DNA of 64,000 nt. It comes from Jacaranda mimosifolia (Eukaryota; Streptophyta; Magnoliopsida; Lamiales; Bignoniaceae). Positions 23,641-35,675 of this stretch are shown piece after piece (position 1 is the stretch's first letter; the number at the start of each line of letters is the position of its first letter). The position numbers and the translations under genes are program-made. Under the pieces are notes generated by a model, which saw only the letters and a program-made list of their open reading frames with translations, made no database searches and had not been told where the DNA came from. Location of the stretch: contig CM032125.1 of NCBI GenBank assembly GCA_018894105.1, positions 33,713,032-33,777,031 on the forward strand, written 5' to 3'.

Positions 23641-25075
23641 TATTGCATTTTGATATTTTATATGAAAATAATAATTAGAATAATATAGAATTGAAAATTT
23701 AGATTGTTTATATTCTTTTTATGTTGAAACTTGAAAGATTTATTTTTTTCTTAAATTATATGTATGGTTTATTTATTTTAAAATAATATAGAATATTTTA
23801 TGATTAATGGATTTGAATTTGATTAATGTGATATTGTGATGATAAAATAAATTTAACAAAATTAAAAATCAATAATATTTAACAAATATGTATAAATTAA
23901 TATTTTTTATTTTTAAATAATAAAAAAATGATAAAGGCCATTAACTGGGGCCCACCCTTCCGACGGCCTGATACCCACTTATCCGACATACACAATCTAA
24001 GTCAATGTCTACCACATTATTTAAAATTTGTTGACTGACATTCCATAATTTTATGGATACTGACAGCTAACAATCATTGAGAAAATGGCGCGCAGTACTT
24101 TTGGCTGTTGCTATAAATAGAATTAAGAAATAATAATATTAAAAATAGATAAAGTACTTCTCGTGACAACAATGAATAAACAAAACACGTCAATCTGTGT
24201 TGGATCTTACTTGAAGTATATTTTTTATCTAGTAATAATATGAATAAATTCATTTTATTTACTTTTAGCATATTTTTAAATATAATATATATAGTAAATT
24301 ACAGTCAAATCTCCTAAAATTGATTATAATTACAAAAAGATATTTCTTTGTTTTAAAATTGCATGTACCTCCTTAATTTTTAAAACATAAATGTAATATA
24401 AATGAAAAGTATGAAAAGACAAAAATACTTTATTGTTAAAAAATTGTCAAAAAAAAATTGCATAAATATCCAAAAACATAAGTGTCTTTGAATTGAGGAA
24501 TTATCTGATATATTTTTATCATTTTGCATAATATGAGGATGCATATATATATATATGCATATACATATAATTATATATACACAATAAAATATATATGTAC
24601 ATATATATATATATATAATACACCTTCCCCCAACCACCACCCCCACATCCACTCCAAATTCAGATTGCCACCCAGCCATGACCAATAGCCAACAATAAGA
24701 TTTGGTCATAGATGATCGTTGGCTGCTATTATGGATAATAACAAATTATATATACTATGGATAAACCTTTATATTAGACTAAGATTTAAATTCAAATTGA
24801 ATACCTTTGATCAATTTATCATTGAGTGTATCATCTTCTTTAATTAAAATTTTATTCTTTTTTGTATTTTAAATATAAAAATATTCTTGGGTTAGATTGC
24901 TTCACTTCTAAACCTTATAAGTTACAACATAATGATAATTAAGATCATTGGAGTTGCAATAATAAATTGATTACCCTCCAATAATAAAATCAATATATTA
25001 AATGAATTCAACTAAATCCTAAATCCTAAAATTCGGCAATGTTTATATAGTTTGCCTGATATATGACAATGCATC
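23641..25075. other. AT-rich duplicated intergenic DNA
   Basis: The region aligns with 49200-51270 of copy 2. It has a (TA)-rich patch at 24540-24625. No gene is seen; the minus-strand frame across 24380-24709 is simple-sequence DNA. Confidence 0.45.
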
Positions 25076-25079
25076 TAAT

Positions 25080-25350
25080 GCACCTTCGCGCGATTGTTTA
25101 TTTTGATGAGAATGGCCACATGTTGATATCCAATTGGCCTACTTATAGTCAATTAATTTCCTAGCTGGGTTCTCGCCTCTCGGTGCATCCAATGTGGGCT
25201 TGGGCCCTTACGTCCCAACCTCTTTATTGGGCCATATAGTTTTGTAATTAATCCTAACTCAGTGGGCTGGGCCATACTAGGCCACAAATGGATAATATAC
25301 ATCAAAATTATTTACATTCAATACGTATTCATAAAATAAAATATATTGAA
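25080..25350 (+). promoter_or_regulatory. Orphan family D promoter region (second)
   Basis: This matches 53930-54200, upstream of the full-length family D gene, including 'tgtttattttgatgagaatgg', 'cctagctgggttctcg' and 'gtgggcttgggccc'. Here the leader and coding region are missing altogether and repeat block A follows. No gene is attached. Confidence 0.55.
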
Positions 25351-25369
25351 ATAAAGTACCCAAAATCAA

Positions 25370-27110
25370 ATCTCACTTCATCAACTTTTTTTAGCAAATT
25401 TATAATTTTAGCTTGTTATAAGTTAGCGATAATAAACAGTCATTATTATAATTATTAAATGGTAATTAATTTAATAATATCACTTTCATACATACAAGTG
25501 CATTATTTAAAATATGAACTATAATGAATTTTTTATATTTGAGGTTGTAATCTTTTTATTTAAAAAAAAAAAAAAAAGATAAACGATGAGAATCTCTACG
25601 CATACCTAGCTTCCTCGGTGCCACGCCCGGTGCACAGCAGAAATGGACACATGTCCACTTTTTCGTTTCTTTTTTCTTTCTATTAACTTAAATTAAGTTA
25701 ATTTAATATTAATGATTGCCAAATACATAATAAGTGAATCAATTAAAATTTTTAGCCAATTAAAATTTAACATATATAAAATAATATATTAGTTAGTGAT
25801 TTAATTTTTCTATTTGTATTTTAGAGTTTATTAAATTTAATTATAAGAAGTAAATAATCAATTTAAATTTATATTTTAATATTTATTTTGCATACAAATT
25901 AAATTCAACCAAGTGTCAAAGTGAAGTTTTATGGCCAATCAAATTAAGTCTTTAAGTCTAAAAATTCAATGCCAATCAAGTTGCAAAATATTATCTATTT
26001 TAATATATGGATCAATTATATCAAGATAATATTCATATAAACATGTAAAATTTAATATTTACTGTTAAAATCCACTATTTTTTGAAAAAAGAAATTAATT
26101 GATAAAATTATATTAATTTAAAATTGAAGAATTAAATCATTGATGTATTTACTTGGATTCTTTATTTAATTTAGCTTTATCTATTTTTTTAACTTTATTC
26201 AACACATTCTATTAATTTTATTTTTTTCATGCATTGATTATTTATTTAATTAAAAAAGTGAATAACTTAGTTATAAAACTGAATTTTGAATGGGTATTTA
26301 TAAATAAATAATATTAAATTAAATTTTAAAAAATAAAAAGTAAATCAACCAAAAATTAAATTAATAAAGGAGGGGGGGGGGGGGGGGTCTGCCACGCCTG
26401 GTGCATCAACGAAACCACACAGCACCAATACCGAACCTATCAGTCAACACAAGTCCATGCCTATCACTAAACGGGAACTCACTGTTGTGAAACTGACATT
26501 CTTCAATATTGAGGATCTTGTCTACTAACAATCAGGTGAAAACAGAACATAATTCTTTTGCCAAAAAATGTATCAATTATAATATGAAAAATGGGTAAAT
26601 TAGTTACCGAATGACAACAATAAAAAACAAAAATAATTATGTAATTATATAACTAGTAATTTTAATACATTCTATGTATGTACTTAAATTTTTATAGCAT
26701 AATCTAAATAAAAAATTATTTCTATAGAATATTAATATTTTAATAATTTTAATATATTTATACAAATTTTTACATAAGAAATAATGATAAGAATATGGGA
26801 ATTATAATTATGGGTTATAAAGTGCTTTTGACTATAGATGATAATTAATATATAAGTCATAATTATGAAAATTAGAGGGAGAAAAAAAAAGTAAGAATTT
26901 TTTAGGTACATCACTTAAAAACACATAAAAAAAAGATAGATATTTTATTAATAATATAGCTAACAAAGGAACTTCTAACATTTGGCTTGAAAATGCCATT
27001 AAAATGCAATTTATTATCATAAAGTGCAAATTAAGTGAATAGAATAATTTTAAGTTAATTTTGAGCAATACTATGTTGAAATAATGAAATTTGAAGGGAG
27101 CACGCATCTG
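25370..27110. repeat. Repeat block A, copy 2 of 3
   Basis: In tandem with 27110-29435, starting near 'agcaaatttataattttagcttg' and ending near 'aaatgaaatttgaagggagca'. Compared with the 10020 copy it has an extra middle part (25600-26390). A tract of 16 G at about 26372-26387 is found only in this copy. Minus-strand frames at 26732-27140 lie in low-complexity DNA. Confidence 0.7.
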
Positions 27111-29435
27111 GAATTGGCCCAACTTTATTGTAACATCCAACTTTTTTTAGCAAAATTATGATTTTAGCTTGTTATAGGTTGGCGATAATAGGCAGTCATT
27201 ATTGTAATTATTAAATAATAATTAATTTAATAATATCATTTTCATACATACAAGTGCATTATTTAAATTATGAACTATAACGAATTTTTTATATTTGAAG
27301 TTGTAATCTTTTTATTTAAAAAAAAAAAGATAAAAGATGAAAATCTCTACGCACACCTGGTGCACAGCAGAAAAGGACACATGTCCACTTTTTCTTTTCT
27401 TTTTTCTTTCTATTAACTTAAATTAAGTTAATTTAATATTAATGATGGCCAAATACATACTAAATGAATCAATTTTTGAGCCATTAAAAATTAACATATA
27501 TAAAATAATATATTATTTAGTGATTTAATTTTTTATTTGTATTTTAGAGTTTATTAAATTTAATTATAAAAAATAATTAATTTTATTTTATATTTTAATA
27601 TTTATTTTGCATACAAACTAAATTCGGCTAAGTGCCAAAGTGAAGTTTTATGGCCAATCAAATTAAATCTTTAAGCCTAAAAATCCAATACCAATCAAGT
27701 TGTGCAATATTATATATTTTAATATATGGACCAATTATATCAAGATAATATTCGTGCAAATATATAAATTTTAACTTTTACCGTTAATATCCATTCTTTT
27801 TGGAAAAAAATAAAATAAATTGGTAAAATTCTATTAATTTAAAAATAAAGAATTAAATCATTGATGTATTTACTTGAATTGTTTATTTAATTTAACTTTA
27901 TCTATTTTTTTAACTTTATTCAATACATTCTATTAATTTTATTTTATTTTTCATGTATTGATTATTTATTTAATTAAAAAGGTGAATAACTTAGTTATAA
28001 AACTGAAATTTGAATGTCTATTTGTTAATAAATAATATTAAATTAAATTTAAAAAACAAAAAATATATCAATTAAAAAAAGGACTGCCACACACTTGGTG
28101 CATCAAATAAGCCGAACCTATTAGACTTGACAAAAAATTTATCCAAACCCACGGGTACTTGTGGGTATAAAAAAATATAGGTGATGGGTCTCATTTTATA
28201 TACTCAATAAAATGCAAGTAATTTTGCTTACCGTCTAATTACTCGTCATTTTTTGGCCCAACTCTTGGGTACCCACGAGTAACTTGTGAATAATTATTTA
28301 TATTTTAATTTTTTTTAAATTTTTGCAACTATTTGGAAGGTGCAATATTTTTTTTTGTTAATGATATCAACAATATTTAAGTAGTGTTTAAACATTTAGT
28401 TCAAAAAACTTTTGATATATAATGAAATTTAAATTTAAACTTCAAAATGTAATATGGCTTAAATTTAATATATGTTTAAATATTTAAGTTATAGTTTTCA
28501 AACTAAAATATTTGACATGCCCTGAAATATTTGTTCAATATAATATTTAAAATTTGTAATTTTTTTTATTAATTTTATTTATGTAATATTTAAATAATAT
28601 TATGTAAATAAAAAAAATACTATTTTTTTAAATATATAAAAAAAATAGTATGAATACTCATAGATTATCCATTATCTATAATCACAAGTAATAGATCTAT
28701 TATTTTGTACTCAATAAAAAATAAATAATTTTTTCTGTATGTAAATTTATCTAAAATATTTTTATTTGCCCTTAAGTTACCTACAGCACCCATTTGTCAA
28801 ATCTAGAACCTATCAGTCAACACAAGTCCACGCCTATCAGTAAACGGGGACTCACTGTCGTGAACTGACATTCTTTAATGTTAAGGATCTCGTCTACTGA
28901 CAATCAGGTGAAAATAGAAGAACATAATTCTTTTGCTATAAAAAGTATCAATTATAATATAAGAAGTAGGTAAATTAGTTGTCGAATGACAACAATAAAA
29001 AACAAATAATTATGTAATTATATAGCTAGTAATTTTAATACATTCTATGTATATAATTAAATTTTTATAGCATAATCTAAATAAAAAAAATTATTTCTAT
29101 AAAATATTAATATTTTAATAATTTTAATAGATTTATACAAATTTTTACATAAAAAATAATGATAAGAATATGGGAATTATAATTATGGATTATATGGGAA
29201 TTATAGTTATGGATTATAAAATAGTTTTGACTATAGATGATGATTAATATATAAGTCGTAGTTATGAAAATTAGAGGGGAAAAAAAGTAAGAACTTTTAG
29301 GTACATTACTTAAAAATATTTTAAAAAAGGATAGATACTTTATTAATAATATAGATAACATTTGGCTTGAAAATGCCATTATAATGCAATTTATTATAAT
29401 AAAGTGCAAATTAAATGAACAGAATAATTTTTAAT
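27110..29435. repeat. Repeat block A, copy 3 of 3
   Basis: A tandem neighbour of 25370-27110 with the same landmarks ('cacatgtccactttttc', 'aattaagttaatttaatattaatgat', 'cagtcaacacaagtcc'). It is longer because a 684-bp hAT-like element (28122-28805) interrupts it. Confidence 0.7.
28122..28805. mobile_element. hAT-like non-autonomous element with exact 8-bp target duplication
   Basis: It starts TAGACTTGACAAA and ends TTTGTCAAATCTA, a 13-bp terminal inverted repeat with one mismatch. The 8-bp sequence GAACCTAT flanks it on both sides (28114-28121 and 28806-28813). The sister block at 26390-26460 has a single GAACCTAT, so the empty site is visible. No transposase is encoded. The 8-bp duplication points to hAT. 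Confidence 0.85.
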
Positions 29436-29469
29436 GCTTATTAAATAAAATAATTTTGAAACTTATCAA

Positions 29470-29935
29470 AATAACCAAGGAAAAGAAAAAAAAAAAAAAA
29501 AAAAGGGAAGCTACAAGAGAGGAAATAAATAGAACCCCGTGCTCTAAAAAGCTAGTTGAAAATCCGTCAACCGTTAATGTGGTTATTTGGCAGAAAAGGG
29601 CCTTTAAGGCTTCTCAGCCACCTCCACGGCGGAGCAAGTTGCTGAAGGGATTGATTGGTCGGGTCTTATGGCCATCGCTACAGGTTTTATTTATCTTTTC
29701 ATTTATTATTTCTTTTACGAGTGTATTTTGGAAGTGGGTTTTCCTAATATCTTCTGCTTATGTTATTTAAATTTATGGGCCACTTTCGTTTGAAAACCCC
29801 TGCAAGTTTGTCTTAGAGTTTAGCTAATTTCTTGAAAATTGACTATTTACTTCCTGTTTTGGGGTGGGAAAATGCAAATTATTGCTTGTTTGTGCAGACA
29901 AAGAGACTAAGAAAAACTTGATTCTAGCTAGAAAA
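29470..29935 (+). other. Possible exon pair of an unidentified gene, or gene fragment
   Basis: A less AT-rich stretch encodes ENPSTVNVVIWQKRAFKASQ and PPPRRSKLLKG and ends before a possible donor (CTACAGGTTTT, about 29680). A candidate acceptor (TGTGCAG) precedes 29898, where an AAG/AAA-rich stretch follows. It lies in the only non-duplicated DNA between the two large copies. I do not recognise the protein, and upstream is a poly-A run, so a captured fragment is as likely as a gene. Confidence 0.25.
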
Positions 29936-30045
29936 GGGATTAGGAGGAGAGTTTCTGAATTCTCAGAATTAGCATTTTCCATTGGTATATGGTGTGAGGT
30001 ATAGCCTCAAGAAGGCAATTGCTTGTTATATATGAGATTTAATTG

Positions 30046-30532
30046 TAGGGATGGCAAAATAATCCCCAATTTCTTGGGTTTCCAAATTCGGGGAATTTTT
30101 CCCTTTGAGGATGAGGATGAAAATACTCTCGGGACTAATTTGGGGATGAAAATGTGGATTACACTCCCCACCCAATGGGGTCCTTATCTCCGTCAAATAA
30201 CTATAAATACTTTAATGATATTTACATATATGTAATATTTTTTATTATTTTGTTATTTTTATTTAAATTATAATAATTAATGAATCATGAAGTATAAATA
30301 AAAAATATATATAATTTAAATGTAATTTTTATTCCTCAAGTTTAATTCTTGTTCCTAATTTCTAGTAATAAATTTGGTACTAAATTAATAATCTATGTTA
30401 TTTTGGGGATCCCAAGAGGTTCCCATGGGGATTCGGGGAAAGGAGAAGGGGGTAAAAATTTTCCACAATAGGGATCGGGGACGGAGATGGGCGAGTAGAT
30501 CCCAGCCCCATTCCCTACGGGTGCGATCCCTA
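30046..30532. mobile_element. hAT-like MITE with TAGGGATGGCA end
   Basis: It starts TAGGGATGGCAAAA and ends GCGATCCCTA. ATTTAATTG flanks it on both sides (30037-30045 and 30533-30541), one base longer than the usual hAT 8 bp. The interior is rich in 'ggggat' and 'cccca' motifs. Elements with these ends are common in plant genomes. No protein is encoded. Confidence 0.75.
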
Positions 30533-30939
30533 ATTTAATTGTTAGTTATTTTTATTTGCTAGAGAAATTCGATATTCATATTGGGCAGATAAACTGAATT
30601 TTGTTGAACTATATTTCTTTATGGATCACATTAGACAGATTAATCTCACCTTCTTTTATCTCCTAGAATGAAAAATAATTTTTTGTGTTTATGGCTCATC
30701 ACAATTAAAATATAAGCCCTTTTTCTTTCTGGCCGTGAGAGTCCTTTTACGGGTAGATAGTTTTTCTTCTCAAGGGTGTTTTTGTTATCACCTTTCCAAT
30801 TCTTGACAGTCCTATTTCCGCACTGTTAAAAGTTTCTTTTTGTCATTTTGTAGGGGAGCCTCAATGAGGATCTCTTGCTAGCATCTCCAGCATTTGTGCC
30901 ACTTCTTCCTTTGGGCAGCTTATGAAGCTCTTTATAAAG

Positions 30940-31578
30940 TATTCTTCCGTCAAGCTTCTGATCATATATATTAACCATAAAGGCCAAAAAATCTTCAAAT
31001 TGAAGTGCAACTAAGGTTTTTTGCTTTAATTTTAAATTGGCCAATAAGATTGTCTCTTTTCTCATACAAGAATCTAAGCAAGAGCATCTCAACAAATTTG
31101 TCTCTTCTTCCCTTCTACGTAGTCCAAATACCAAGTGTCAGCTAGATCTTCCATATGCATAGATGCTAAGAGAATTTTATCAAGATCACTCATGGGGTTA
31201 ATCAAAAAAAATCTTATCGCACTTTCTAATCCACTTCCTTGGGTTCTCTCAACTGGACCTATTAGGAAAGTCTACCTTCGTGGATTTCAGGGTGGTACTT
31301 GGATTGTGATTGGAGCTTTCACCAGCTTTTAGGCTAGCGGAGGAGAGTGGGATGCCCGCGTTACTCCTGGGCCTAAGATTGAGTTGAGGGGAGAGTGGTG
31401 ATGCCAACAGGGGTTCCTTACCCTTACTGTTGCTCAGCAATTCTTCCATCTTCTCACTGAGGTGCTCCATTTGTTGTCTCAACTCTTGTTGGCCAGCCAC
31501 AAGGAGTTGATTACTGTCCTTCACCTCGGCAACCTTTTTTTCCAGGGCCTTGGTCCTGTTGGAATTGTTTTTGGCCAT
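30940..31578 (-). pseudogene. Ty3/gypsy gag fragment (duplication copy 2)
   Basis: On the minus strand, an ATG at 31578 opens 109 codons: MAKNNSNRTKALEKK, then a Gln/Glu coiled-coil-like stretch (QQELRQQMEHLSEKMEELL), then a linker reaching KVDFPN. Past a stop and frame change, gag similarity continues as NPMSDLDKILLASMHMED and DTWYLDYVEG, followed by degenerate sequence to about 30940. These are the N-terminal coiled coil and capsid-like start of a plant gypsy gag. Protease and pol are missing. The LTR and primer site lie upstream at 31607-32068. Confidence 0.65.
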
Positions 31579-31620
31579 GAATGCAGAACTTTTGTGCAGA
31601 AAAGTGGCTCTAGTACCATT

Positions 31621-32068
31621 TGTTATACTTGACCACATATCTTTAAGTGCAAGCTGCCAAAAATCGAGAGAACATGTGCAGGTGAGTGAGAATTTTTTAG
31701 AGTGACACTTTGGGGGTTGAGAATTTTTTGAGTGACACTTTGGGAGTTGAGGAATTTGGAAATCTGCACGAAGAAGAAGAAAAAATGAAGAAAATGTGAG
31801 TCGGAAACAGAGAAAGTTCTGTTAAGCTAAAAAAACATGCATTTTACAGCCTTAAGACCTCTATTTATAGAAAGCAAGGGGGACATTGCTTGCTAAACTC
31901 CAAGGATATTGCTCTCAGTTACTGGATTTATCTTCTTGTTCTGTTTGTATATCTTCTTTTTATTTTCCTGAGTGCTTGACATTGCTCAATTTGATGGAGA
32001 CCCATATGGATCATCTTCCACTTTGCGATCATACAGATCTATCTTGATGCCTTGGGTGAAATTCAACA
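31621..32068 (-). mobile_element. Gypsy LTR remnant (copy 2, outer part deleted)
   Basis: Matches 11416-11845 of copy 1, including the TATA-like CTATAAATAG. The outer 150-190 bp, including the TGTTGG terminus, is missing, and the LTR joins the exon-like block at about 32068. A 36-bp stretch around 'gagtgacactttggg' is tandemly doubled near 31698-31760. The primer site follows at 31607-31618. Confidence 0.6.
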
Positions 32069-32071
32069 TTT

Positions 32072-32204
32072 ATGGTTCTGAACTGGTTCACAGAATTTGT
32101 CTATCAATGTCTTTCTGGCATCACCTCCAAATTTATTCACAATCAGATTACTCAGAAGGCTTCTTTCTGTGTCACAGACCTGGAAGTTCAACAATATGTC
32201 TCTC
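32072..32204 (+). pseudogene. Exon-like fragment of an unidentified gene (copy 2)
   Basis: The same frame as 12032-12160 is kept, with NWFTEFVYQ, SKFIHN and ASFCVTDLEVQQ. It is followed by (CT)n, (TA)n and a 16-G tract at about 32267-32282. Parent gene unknown. Confidence 0.3.
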
Positions 32205-32219
32205 TCTATTTTTCCATCC

Positions 32220-32259
<40 letters not shown>

Positions 32260-32579
32260 GTGTGTGTGGGGGGGGGGGGGGGGTTCTCATCGATTTATTT
32301 TTTATTTTTTATTTTTGATGAACTCTGAGAGGAATAGGATTGGAACAGGTCTTGTAATTATTCTGAAAAGCTGGAGTTCTTGATTTCTTGTCACAGTACA
32401 TTCTTACTAGTCACTGCTCAAGGTATTATACTACTTACCTATTTTTTGGTTTGTTAAAGAGGATGAATTTATATGGAAAGTCATTTATGTGCTATTAATG
32501 CTTACATATATTGGTTTGATGAAGTGTATAAAAATATCTAATATATTAATTTTTTTTATTTTTTATTTTTATTTATGAA

Positions 32580-33720
32580 GCTAAGCTCGGATTGAATTTC
32601 TAGAAGTACAGATAAATTCAAATTGCAATTATCTAATGTAAACTGTCAAAATATAGCTAAAATCAAGTACTATAGTTTCAAAGAGTAAATTTAGCTGGTC
32701 AATTGATTGAGTTGTATCATTATCGTAATTATATATGTGAAGTTTTCAGTTTCACGTAAAATTATTTAGGTTTAAAAACAAATTAAAAAGTTTAGTTAAT
32801 TTCCATTTAAGTGGAATTAAATATTATCTTAGGCTCATTCATGCTTGATTTGTATTAAGATTGTACTTCGACATTCGTCACTAGGCGTGCATGTGATCAA
32901 ATTAAGGTCGATTAGTTTTAAATGTTACATAATTAGATTTCAACTTATTTGTATTGTCTGCTATCAACATTAAACATCCCAAACAAATAATGAATAAGGC
33001 AAAAAAATTGTAGTGACTTAAAACTATTTAGTTGCAATTATGATATAAGAATGTTTCATTGGCTTGGTGTGATCTATTAGAATTACTTTGAAATCATTCT
33101 AATTCTAATTTTATCTGATCAATTTTCAGAAGATTGGTTGTCTAAGAATTTGCACATTATATGCATATCAGTGCCACATTATATGCACAAGTTAACTCCT
33201 AAAAGTTGGCACTTGAATTTTCAACTCGTGTTAGTCTAGTAACATGCTTCGAATGCCATCGAAGATCAAATCGCTGCACATCCATTTTGAAACCTATACT
33301 TATTCCATTTGAAAATCCTTGGATATATTAGTTTATTATCTGATTAATGTGACATAAATGTGTCTAATTTTGTGAACACTGCAATCCTGTATAGGGCAGT
33401 GAAGAAAGAGCTCTATATATTGCCAATCCTTTAGGTTAAAGAAGATGAAAGGTGACACTTCTTGTTAGCTTAAACTTTTCTTAAATTTTATCTTCTTTGA
33501 AATATACTGTTCCCAGTCATTTGTCTTCATATTCGTCGAAGAACGGAAAAAGTATCTTGAAATAAATTTTTGCATTGGGAGTTCATTGACACACATCACT
33601 TCACTTTTTTCAGCACGCTTGGAAGGCATACCTAGTACTACTACATAAATTAAGAATGTTACATAAATATAGCATTGGGAGTTGATTAAGAAGGTTACAT
33701 GAATAGTTTAGGAAATAAAG
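32580..33720. repeat. Repeat block R, copy 2 of 3
   Basis: Matches 12510-13640 and 35670-36830 by the landmarks listed for the first copy. It ends at 'ggaaataaagtgct', where a MITE-like sequence starting 'gcctgtttgttttcatttt' begins. Confidence 0.7.
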
Positions 33721-33726
33721 TGCTAA

Positions 33727-34170
33727 GTGCCTGTTTGTTTTCATTTTCAACATCCATTTTCATTATCTCTTCAAAGTAAAAATAGAGATTTGCCAACTTC
33801 TACACTATTTTCTCATACATTTTTATTATCAAAATATTCTTTTTTACATTATTCCTCTATTTTTATACCTATTTCCCCTATTATTATGTATATATCCTTT
33901 TTTATTTTCCCAATACTTCTCAAATATTATTAACCACAAAAATATTATTTTATATATATTTTTTCAAATAGGTACACATCACATAATCAATTCAAATTCA
34001 AAAATTTTCTTCTGTTTAATGCAAAAACACTCAACGTTCAAATATATTTCATTTTTACATCTAAACCTATAATTTTAAACAACACATCCAAACATAATTT
34101 TATTTTCAAAAACACTCATTTGTTCATGATCGTGTGAACTGAAGATTCTTATCCCCCCCCCCCCCCCCAA
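33727..34170. mobile_element. MITE-like sequence and C/A homopolymer junction
   Basis: 'cctgtttgttttcattttc' and later 'aacaacacatccaaacataattttattttcaaaaacac' match, in order, a second sequence at 47990-48390, so this is a dispersed family. Its right side runs into 15-16 C followed by 14 A near 34154-34182. Termini were not resolved. The + frame at 33727-33933 is not credited. Confidence 0.4.
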
Positions 34171-34182
34171 AAAAAAAAAAAA

Positions 34183-35159
34183 GAAATAAAATAAAGAATA
34201 AAGAAAGGAAATTCTAAAGAATTGAGGATGAGTAAGGACTGTGTCCCACACGTTGACATCTGCCTCGTTCATTCATCACATTAAGAAATCCGAAATTGCC
34301 AACACTTGCTTACCATGATCATTCGAAGATGATGCCATATTAAAACAAGTACGTACAAAGGGGTTATAGAGAAAAAAGTTATAAATAAAAAAATAAATAA
34401 AATTATCAGCTAATATTGAAGAAATAAGTAAATTATGAATTAATCCCTCTTTAAAACATCCACTATATATCTTAATTAACAAACACCACAGATCTTAGTC
34501 TGAAATTAGTATAATTAATCATCCAAATTAAACTTATAAGATGCTACCAAATCTTGGTGGGGGTGGCTGATCTTGATGAATAGTAGTTGCTGACGACAAT
34601 ATGCTGACGAATTATGCAACTTCACATTTTATTTATACTTTTTTTTCATTTTAGTGGTCATAATGAGTTCACGATCCCAAGAATCTATTTAGTGGTCTCT
34701 TTTGTCATTTATTGTATTATGCTCTTTTTATGGTATGACTTTTCAACCTCTATCATCTTATAATTATCATTAATATTGTTATTATTTTCATTATTCCCAA
34801 AATAACCTAAAGTGCTATTCATCTCAAATCAAGTTATAATTTAAGACAGACTGATGAGCTTATAAAGGGGCAGAGCCCATAGCCATATCATATATAGTAT
34901 TGAGATTAACGTTGACCATCAATGAGAACCCACTTTGGGTAACATTCATTTCCAATATTACGTATTTTTTAGAGGAAATAGCACCATTACGAAAATTATT
35001 TTGCAAGAGAGGATTAGAACTAAGGGCTTAGCAAGACTAGGACCATATATAAAAAATTGAGAAAAAGGCCAAAGCTTGATGAAAAGCACGATCAGCTCAT
35101 CCAAAAGTATGGTTAGTGTTGGAATATGCTTGTGTGGCGCTTGATTGGTATAGCTTGAT
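34183..35159. other. Single-copy intergenic DNA, no gene seen
   Basis: This stretch lies between the two copy-2 R blocks and has no counterpart in duplication copy 1. Minus-strand frames at 34075-34482 and 34958-35176 show no family features. Confidence 0.35.
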
Positions 35160-35675
35160 GTTTTGTCATGTGCCATGTGTATTTTGATAAAGAAAAAAAT
35201 TGCAAAAGTAGGACAATAAGTGAGCCATTTTGCAAAAGATGACCAAAATTAAGAAGCAGCAGAAAAGATAATTAAACTAAGGAATAGCCAAAAAGATAAC
35301 ACATGAATCTAAAATAAGGAGCAATATCATCAATCTTCACTCGATGAAAACTCGTCAATTTACTTGATTTTGCATCATTAATTTTTTTTGGACAAACTAA
35401 TCGAATTTAATTTATAACATTCTAGCATCGTAACTTTCATTCAGTTTTGTATCAATAATCATTTCGAATCAATTGGGTGAATTTTGTTGCATTTCGATAT
35501 CATCAATTTTTTGACCAATTATTTTGCTACTCAATATTTCAGTCTTTTTCTTTCTTTCTTTCTTTCTTTTTTGCTACTCCTTAATTTTGGTTCTCTTTTG
35601 CAAAATGACTGTACCTGTAGTCCTATTTTGTAATTTTTTCTTTATCAAAGTATATGTGGCACATGACAAGGTGCA
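35160..35675. mobile_element. Foldback/MULE-like element with about 100-bp terminal inverted repeats
   Basis: The left arm (35163-35265) starts TTGTCATGTGCCA and includes TTTGATAAAGAAAAAA, TGCAAAAGTAGGAC, CATTTTGCAAAAGA and ACCAAAATTAAG. The right arm (35570-35670) holds their reverse complements in mirror order and ends TGGCACATGACAA. Arms that long on a 0.5-kb element suggest a Mutator-like MITE or foldback element. A target-site duplication was not established. The unique middle has a (TTTC)n run. It sits at the junction before the third R block. Confidence 0.6.

Larger units (their letters stand above)
11018..25350. repeat. Large segmental duplication, copy 1
   Basis: Landmarks occur in the same order and orientation here and in 31226-54210: the gypsy LTR/gag fragment, an exon-like block, the 1.1-kb block R, the 'gggacaactccc' segment, the X gene, the EF-1B fragment, family D pseudogene, and the orphan family D promoter. 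Identity by eye is high but imperfect, with many indels. Copy 1 is shorter because copy 2 took larger insertions. Edges are approximate: the left edge falls inside the gag fragment and the right edge near the orphan promoter. Confidence 0.75.

Noticed and set aside
24380..24709. 109-codon minus-strand frame
   Set aside because: Mostly TA-repeat and A-run DNA giving Ile/Tyr-rich peptide; broken in the sister copy.
32063..32383. Several overlapping frames with poly-Ser/Leu and poly-Gly stretches
   Set aside because: Produced by (CT)n, (TA)n and G-tract simple sequence; only the 32072-32204 part is kept, as an exon-like fragment.
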